From an uncultured Acetatifactor sp. (GTDB lineage Bacteria; Bacillota; Clostridia; Lachnospirales; Lachnospiraceae), in contig CANQNT010000004.1 in NCBI GenBank assembly GCA_947625255.1, forward strand, positions 62,001 to 126,000: 64,000 nucleotides of DNA, given 5' to 3'. Below, piece after piece: positions 59,129 to 64,000 of the stretch. The translations under genes were made by a program, and so were the position numbers. Each line of letters starts with the position of its first letter. Position 1 is the stretch's first letter. The notes under the pieces are model-generated. The model worked only from the letters and a program-made list of their open reading frames with translations. It was not told the DNA's origin and made no database searches.

Positions 59129-60085
59129 CTACCACACCCTGTATCCGGCATATTTATCCGCCAGTTTATATCCCAGCAATACCAATATGCAGGATACGAC
59201 CGACTTTAATAAACCAACTGCCGCCGAAAGTGAATATTGCTTGTTCACCAGACCCAGACGATACACCAAAGTGTCGATGATATCACCGGTTTCATATACC
59301 GCAGGGCTATAGAGATTAAAAATCTGATCAAATCCGGCGTTTAACACATTACCAATGGACAATATGGTCATTAAGGCAATAAAAGGAGCAATGCCGGGAA
59401 GCGTTATATGAATGGTCTGCTTCCAACGTCCCGCTCCGTCCACTGCGGCCGCTTCATACAGGGTCGGATCGATCCCGGTCAATGCCGCCAGATATACAAT
59501 GGAGTTATATCCAAAGTTTTTCCAGATATCACTGATGATCATTGTTTCCCGAAATGTTTCATTCGTTCCCAGGAAGTAAACCGGTTCTTTTATCATGCCT
59601 AAGTTCATCAAGATCGTATTCATAAATCCCACAGACGAAGCAGTGCTTCCCGGTGACAGAAACTTAATCAAGATTCCGGAAAGAATTACCCACGACAAAA
59701 AATAAGGAAGGTATGTTATCGTCTGTACGGTCCGTTTAAACCATTTGAGACGGATTTCATTCAACATAAGCGCAAAGACGACCGCCATTACCAAATTTCC
59801 CACAATTTTCCATATGGCAATGATCAAGGTATTTACCAGAGCCGGCATCGTATCAGGAAGCGCTGCCAGCCTCAGGAAATTCTTAAATCCCACAAAATCC
59901 GATCCGAAAAACCCCTTGCCCGGCTGGAAATTCTGAAAGGCCATGAGAATACCGGCAGGAATCGGCAATATGTTATAAATAAATAGTACGACAACCGGCA
60001 GGATAAGCATTAAATGAAACAGTAAAGTGTCCTGCCTGAGCTTTTTACGTTTCTTCCCATTACGTTTTTCAGCAATCAATCTCAT
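59129..60085 (-). CDS. Carbohydrate ABC transporter permease, LplB/YteP-type
   Basis: This permease of about 318 residues has a basic amino terminus (EKRNGKKRKKLRQD), six helices and the EAA loop EAAAVDGAGRWKQTIHITLP. FVGFKNFLRL and GYNSIVYLAALTGIDPTLYE are also typical of LplB. The start is the ATG at 60085, with GGGAGG six bases upstream. It pairs with the LplC-type permease. It lies behind a hairpin that separates it from the binding-protein gene, so it is probably made in smaller amount. Confidence 0.92.
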   Translation of the reverse strand: MRLIAEKRNGKKRKKLRQDTLLFHLMLILPVVVLFIYNILPIPAGILMAFQNFQPGKGFFGSDFVGFKNFLRLAALPDTMPALVNTLIIAIWKIVGNLVMAVVFALMLNEIRLKWFKRTVQTITYLPYFLSWVILSGILIKFLSPGSTASSVGFMNTILMNLGMIKEPVYFLGTNETFRETMIISDIWKNFGYNSIVYLAALTGIDPTLYEAAAVDGAGRWKQTIHITLPGIAPFIALMTILSIGNVLNAGFDQIFNLYSPAVYETGDIIDTLVYRLGLVNKQYSLSAAVGLLKSVVSCILVLLGYKLADKYAGYRVW

Positions 60086-60097
60086 TCCATTCCTCCC

Positions 60098-60140
60098 AAA
60101 AAGCAAGAGGTAATGAAAAACGTCCTTCATTACCTCTTGC
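60098..60140 (-). terminator. Terminator-like hairpin between binding protein and permease genes
   Basis: A perfect 15-base stem (60103-60117 with 60126-60140, loop of eight bases) is followed on the minus strand by five U residues. It lies between the binding-protein stop (60171) and the permease start. Partial termination or 3'-end protection here would give more binding protein than permease. The U run is short, so read-through to the permeases is expected. Confidence 0.8.
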
Positions 60141-60170
60141 GCCTCTTGACAAACTCATCGTTTCATCAAT

Positions 60171-61919
60171 TTAGTTGGCATCTGACCAAGCCTGTGCATC
60201 CGCAATAACATCTTCTCCACCCAGCGCATACCATGTCTCCAGGAAAGAATCATAGCTGTCAACCGGATCTCCGGTAATGATCTTGACGATTGTTTCGACG
60301 GTAAGTTTCTTCAGGGTCGCCGCATTTTCCGCCATGGCGTCCGTAGGAAACGAATTATAGGCCGAGAGTTTGAATGCATCATTTGCAATCATCTTATCGA
60401 TTGTGGCATAAGATCCCTGCGGATCACCAAATACGGTGTAATAGGAAATACCGGCGGAAAATATGGGATCCTCCACATCAAACTCTCCCGAGTTATACAT
60501 ATCCAGGAAGCCTTTCATATTGTTGTAGTCACCCAATTGCTCCGTATTCAATTCACTGGTATCCCCTGACAAAAGCGCTGCCGACTCTTTCCTGTAATTG
60601 TCCAGATTCTTTAACGGTGCCAGAGTTACGGTATAAGAAGCCTTATTCCCAGTGGATCCCCCGGCAGAACCATAGTATTTGATAAATTCTTCATCGTTTT
60701 CAGGATAGCAAAGCTTCTGGACGCTCAGATTGATAAGCTTGATCAGAGCTTCGGGATGCTCACACTTACTGCTGACACAAAATACATGCGTCAGGGAAGA
60801 GGACAGGAATATTTCAGTCTGATCCTGACCCAGACCGGTAGGAACCGGTGCGGCGATCATATGCGCCTTAGGATCCGCTTTCACCGCGTTGCTGGCAGGC
60901 ACCATCGCCGCCCACATAGGGCCAAACCAGATACCGCATCTCCCGGCGCCAGTCTCCTCAAATATGCTGTTGCTATCCATGGTAATGAAATTCTTTGCCA
61001 GAGAGCCGTCGTTATACATATCCTGAAGCAGCTGCAGGCCGGCTTTCATCCCCTCCGCGTTGGTTCCGCCCCAGGTCACCTTGCCGTTTTCATCTTCAAT
61101 GAACGCCAGACCATCCTTTCCCGGATATGCATTGTATGCCGCAAAGATAGCGCTGGCATCCCCGCCGCCGTTTACCAATATGTCTACGCCGTCAAGGCCG
61201 AGACCGTATGTGTCATCCACGCCATTCTGGTCCGGATCATCATAGGTAAATGCGTGTGCCACTTCTTTCAGTTCTTCCATGGTCTTCGGAACCTCGAGAC
61301 CCAGATTTTCCAGCCAGTCAGCCCTGATAAACATCATGGGGATGGAATCATAGCTGTTTTCCATCATCGGGATTCCGTACAATCTGCCGTCAACCATACA
61401 GTTCTGCAAGGATAAGCCGCTGTCCGCATCCAAGTACTCTTTCAAATAATCCGTGGCATATTCCTCGAACACGTCCGTGATATCCGCGATCACACCTGTC
61501 TGGGCATAGTTGATGAAATCGCTGGGAGAAGCGGTAATGATGTCGGGATAATTGCCGGACATGATCGCCGTTGCCATTTTGGTATCAGCCTGCGAACTGT
61601 CAACCTCATATAAGATTTCCGGTATGATGTTGTGCTCACGATACAGATTCACCCAATTGTTATTTTCCGCGCTGTCTCCTTCTGCCCACTCAAAGTCCGC
61701 CGCATAGGATAGGCCTACCTTAATAGTAACCGGTTCACTGAAGCCGTAATCATCTTTTTCTTCCTCCGCGTCAGGCGCCTGGGCCTCAGATGAACTTTCA
61801 GTTGATGGATTTGCCGCAGTTCCTTCACTGCCTTTGTTTTCCGCGGGTTTTTCTCCGCATGCCGCCAGACCGCTCACCATAACGGCCGCCAGCAATAATG
61901 CTAATGCTCGTCTTTTCAT
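60171..61919 (-). CDS. Extracellular sugar-binding lipoprotein, LplA-type
   Basis: This lipoprotein of about 582 residues has a signal peptide MKRRALALLLAAVMVSGLAA ending in the lipobox Cys (LAAC), a low-complexity acidic spacer (about residues 22-60) and a solute-binding domain. IMSGNYPDIITAS, IADITDVFEEYATDYLKEYL and LVNGGGDASAIFAAYNA fit the LplA group, which binds oligosaccharides for import. The ATG at 61919 has GGGAGG six bases upstream and a clear promoter before it. It is followed by a hairpin and the two permeases. YesN, encoded just upstream on the same strand, is the likely activator. The ligand is unknown but the operon glycosidase suggests rhamnose-containing sugars. Confidence 0.92.
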   Translation of the reverse strand: MKRRALALLLAAVMVSGLAACGEKPAENKGSEGTAANPSTESSSEAQAPDAEEEKDDYGFSEPVTIKVGLSYAADFEWAEGDSAENNNWVNLYREHNIIPEILYEVDSSQADTKMATAIMSGNYPDIITASPSDFINYAQTGVIADITDVFEEYATDYLKEYLDADSGLSLQNCMVDGRLYGIPMMENSYDSIPMMFIRADWLENLGLEVPKTMEELKEVAHAFTYDDPDQNGVDDTYGLGLDGVDILVNGGGDASAIFAAYNAYPGKDGLAFIEDENGKVTWGGTNAEGMKAGLQLLQDMYNDGSLAKNFITMDSNSIFEETGAGRCGIWFGPMWAAMVPASNAVKADPKAHMIAAPVPTGLGQDQTEIFLSSSLTHVFCVSSKCEHPEALIKLINLSVQKLCYPENDEEFIKYYGSAGGSTGNKASYTVTLAPLKNLDNYRKESAALLSGDTSELNTEQLGDYNNMKGFLDMYNSGEFDVEDPIFSAGISYYTVFGDPQGSYATIDKMIANDAFKLSAYNSFPTDAMAENAATLKKLTVETIVKIITGDPVDSYDSFLETWYALGGEDVIADAQAWSDAN

Positions 61920-61947
61920 TGGTATCCTCCCTTCTTTTGATAATATC

Positions 61948-61976
61948 ATTTTAATCTCAGGAATACTTTCTTCCAA
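61948..61976 (-). promoter_or_regulatory. Sigma-A promoter of the binding-protein/permease/glycosidase operon
   Basis: On the minus strand TTGGAA (61971-61976), a 17-base spacer and TAAAAT (61948-61953) lie about 30 bases upstream of the lipoprotein ATG. The preceding 40 bases to the YesN stop could hold an AraC-type binding site. Confidence 0.7.
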
Positions 61977-62015
61977 TGTACACGTTTTTACTTTTGTAAC
62001 CACACTTTACTTGTT

Positions 62016-63665
62016 TCAGGAACGTTCCTTCCTGCTGATTTCGCGATATTCCACCGGTGAAATTCCATAAAAGCTTCTAAATGCCCTGGCAAAAGAATGG
62101 GGCGATAAATACCCGGATTTCTCAGCGATCTCCTGGATTTTATCATTTGTGCTTTTCAATAATAACGCGGCGGATTTCATCCTTTTCTGATAAATAAAGT
62201 CTGTCAGCGTGACATCATACACCTGCTTGAACAGCCTTGACAGATAACTGGCGTTAAAACCCCCTATATCCGCCAGCTTTGTAAGAGAAAGCTCCTGATC
62301 CAGATGTTCCTCTATATATCCACAGATCCTCTCCAACGCCCTTTCTGACAAATCCTTTTCGTGACTGCCCAAAAGTCTAAAAATCGCGGTCGACACGTCA
62401 TATAAATACTGCAGCGCTTCATTCCAGGACAAATGCTCGTTGACATTGGTCAGCTTGTATAGTCCCACATGAAAAGCAATTTGTTCATATAATTGATTTT
62501 CATTAATAAACTGCAGCAGCAATACGGACACGCTGTAATACAATTCAATCCCGTGCGAATCATGACGGCTTCTGCTCCTCAACAGCTCCGCACCCACCTC
62601 ATCCAACAGCTCAAAAAATTCCTGTCGCCGATGCAGCTCCAGATATGTCTTCAGCATCGGAATCTTTGCCATGGCTTTTCCCGGAAGTATCTGTTCCCTT
62701 TGTGCATTCACCGTTTCCACATGGGCGATTACATCCTTTTCCCTTCCCAGTCCGCCCACCATGATCTGCTTCATGCGAAAAAACATTGCCGGTATTTCCT
62801 GATATCCAATGGGGGTAGATTCAATGACCACCGAGAAGCTTCTTCCTCCCAGCCTTTTAAAAAAGGTCTGGGAATACTCTATCGCGCCGCATACCACGGT
62901 AAAAAGCCTTGTCATGTTCTGCCGTTCCAAATCTTTCGGCTGAACCATCCCCAGACTCCAGTGTTCCTCCACGATACTCATATGAAATCCAACATCCTCC
63001 GGCAGGTTTCTTCTGATAATCTGATTGACTCTTTCCAACAAAGAATATACTTCAACCTGTTGATCAATTTGACCGCCTTCCACATCGATCCTTACCAAAA
63101 ACAACAGCAATTCCCTATCCATTGCCAGCGATATACCGGCTTCCCCCGCCTGCTTAGCCAGCTCGTTCTTACCCGTCAGGGAAAAGTCCCCCTTCAGCAG
63201 GCTTCCGATAAATTCTTTTTCCATCCAAAGCCTTACTTTTTCCATATCCTGCTGACGTTTTTCCCGCAGGGCTTCCTGCTCTATTTCCTTCTGAAGCTCT
63301 TCAAACGCTTCCTTAACCGTCTGCATAATAAATGCATCGTCTTCACTTTTTAATATATATCTGACATCCTTATGCTTTACAACCTGGTACATATCATCGA
63401 AATTACGATAACCCGTCAAAAATACAGTTTTGCACCTGGGCCAGTTTTCCTTGATTTTTTGAAACAACGTGATTCCATCCATTCCAGGCATTTTGATATC
63501 TGTCAACACCACATCAAATTTAACCTGATCCAGCAGTTCCAACGCTTTCCGCGCTGATGAGGCTGTGTACACATCCGTTTCCGGTTTAAAATCGTAGCGA
63601 AACATTTCTTCCAGCCATGTCAATATTTCATATTCATCATCAACGATCAGAAGATTCCTGTTCAT
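62016..63665 (-). CDS. YesN-type response regulator with AraC DNA-binding domain
   Basis: This protein of about 549 residues has an amino-terminal receiver domain (LLIVDDEYEILTWLEEMF, phospho-acceptor Asp in VVLTDIKMPGMDG, about residue 54), a long central region and a carboxy-terminal AraC helix-turn-helix pair (LTKLADIGGFNASYLSRLFK and IQEIAEKSGYLSPHSFARAF). It should be phosphorylated by the YesM kinase encoded just upstream and activate the sugar transporter operon next door. The chosen ATG (63665) has AAAGAGG near it and overlaps the end of the kinase gene by 26 bases. Length is usual for YesN proteins. Confidence 0.92.
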   Translation of the reverse strand: MNRNLLIVDDEYEILTWLEEMFRYDFKPETDVYTASSARKALELLDQVKFDVVLTDIKMPGMDGITLFQKIKENWPRCKTVFLTGYRNFDDMYQVVKHKDVRYILKSEDDAFIMQTVKEAFEELQKEIEQEALREKRQQDMEKVRLWMEKEFIGSLLKGDFSLTGKNELAKQAGEAGISLAMDRELLLFLVRIDVEGGQIDQQVEVYSLLERVNQIIRRNLPEDVGFHMSIVEEHWSLGMVQPKDLERQNMTRLFTVVCGAIEYSQTFFKRLGGRSFSVVIESTPIGYQEIPAMFFRMKQIMVGGLGREKDVIAHVETVNAQREQILPGKAMAKIPMLKTYLELHRRQEFFELLDEVGAELLRSRSRHDSHGIELYYSVSVLLLQFINENQLYEQIAFHVGLYKLTNVNEHLSWNEALQYLYDVSTAIFRLLGSHEKDLSERALERICGYIEEHLDQELSLTKLADIGGFNASYLSRLFKQVYDVTLTDFIYQKRMKSAALLLKSTNDKIQEIAEKSGYLSPHSFARAFRSFYGISPVEYREISRKERS

Positions 63666-64000
63666 AGACCTCTTTCCCCTTCCCGATATAGATAGAAACC
63701 GCGGTTCCTCCAATAACACTTCTCTGGATACGGATGCCGCCCCGTCCATGGAAATAATTTTGCAGGCGCATATGAATGTTATAAATACCCGTTATTTCTC
63801 CCTGCTTTTCCTGAGCCAGGGAGCTTGCGATTTCCCGCAGCTTTTCATCTGATGTATCTTCCCCGTTGTCCTCCACCCAAATCTGCCATTCATCCAGCGT
63901 TTCTTCAAAATGAACCTTGAGCACGCCATCCACGGCCTTATTTTCCAAACCATACTCGAAAGCATTTTCTAACAGTGGCTGCAGTATTAATCTGGGCACC
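63640..64000 (-). CDS. YesM-type sensor histidine kinase, C-terminal part
   Basis: Only the ATPase end of the kinase is in the window; the gene continues beyond position 64000. The visible 119 or so residues have the N box (PRLILQPLLENAFEYGLENK), an Asp-Asn-Gly motif (WVEDNGEDTSDEKL) and a G2-like loop (GIYNIHMRLQNYFHGRGGI then GGTAVSIYIG), as in HPK7/YesM kinases. Those enzymes have two membrane helices with an external sensor, HAMP and His_kinase domain, none of which is visible here. The stop lies within the YesN start region, so both partners are coupled. Confidence 0.88.
   Translation of the reverse strand, partial: VPRLILQPLLENAFEYGLENKAVDGVLKVHFEETLDEWQIWVEDNGEDTSDEKLREIASSLAQEKQGEITGIYNIHMRLQNYFHGRGGIRIQRSVIGGTAVSIYIGKGKEVYEQESSDR

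Overview
The window looks like a Lachnospiraceae-type (Clostridia, Firmicutes) chromosome. Evidence: strong AGGAGG-like ribosome sites and sigma-A promoters, a YesM/YesN two-component pair with an Lpl-type sugar ABC transporter, a SWIM/SNF2 helicase beside glmM, a transketolase split into two subunits, and a spore-maturation SpmB protein. No rRNA, tRNA, CRISPR array, insertion sequence or integrase was seen. No gene-free stretch exceeds about 210 bases.

Positions 1-40176 are one very large surface-glycan locus, nearly all on the minus strand. It carries a complete pseudaminic acid (CMP-Pse) pathway in three pieces: pseB at the promoter-proximal end (39101-40096), pseC in a plus-strand block (18864-20054), and an operon pseF - fkbH-like - acyl carrier protein - pseH - pseI - pseG (4424 down to 1). 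The start of pseG is visible only as 24 codons overlapping the end of pseI and running off the window. The FkbH-like HAD protein plus dedicated acyl carrier protein inside the pse operon suggest a glyceroyl-type acyl group on the sugar. Around these lie eleven large polytopic membrane proteins resembling GT-C glycosyltransferases, five GT2 glycosyltransferases (three with C-terminal membrane helices, as in polyprenyl-phosphate-sugar synthases), a GT52-like candidate nonulosonate transferase, a PglK/MsbA-type flippase, an acyltransferase-3 protein, two paralogous SGNH hydrolases, a second sugar aminotransferase, a second GNAT and an unassigned FAD oxidoreductase. Together they could build nucleotide and polyprenyl-linked sugars, assemble and flip a lipid-linked glycan, and decorate it outside the cell. 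Three paralogue pairs and three short tandem duplications (33-42 bases) show that duplication has shaped the locus.

Positions 40180-49997 hold core functions: a SWIM-SNF2 helicase, glmM with its own promoter (UDP-GlcNAc supply, the pse precursor), and a pentose operon of FGGY kinase, L-ribulose-5-phosphate 4-epimerase and two transketolase subunits, followed by an ECF sigma factor without an evident anti-sigma partner.

Positions 49998-54920 are a mixed stretch: a membrane-anchored DUF885 peptidase-like protein, a MarR regulator, a membrane-anchored Mrr-type nuclease, a Cys-type sulfatase and an orphan SpmB. Positions 55046-64000 are a carbohydrate-uptake locus: YesM (cut by the window edge), YesN, an Lpl-type binding protein and two permeases, and a large cytoplasmic GH106-like glycosidase. 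A strong promoter precedes the binding protein and a terminator-like hairpin lies between it and the permeases.
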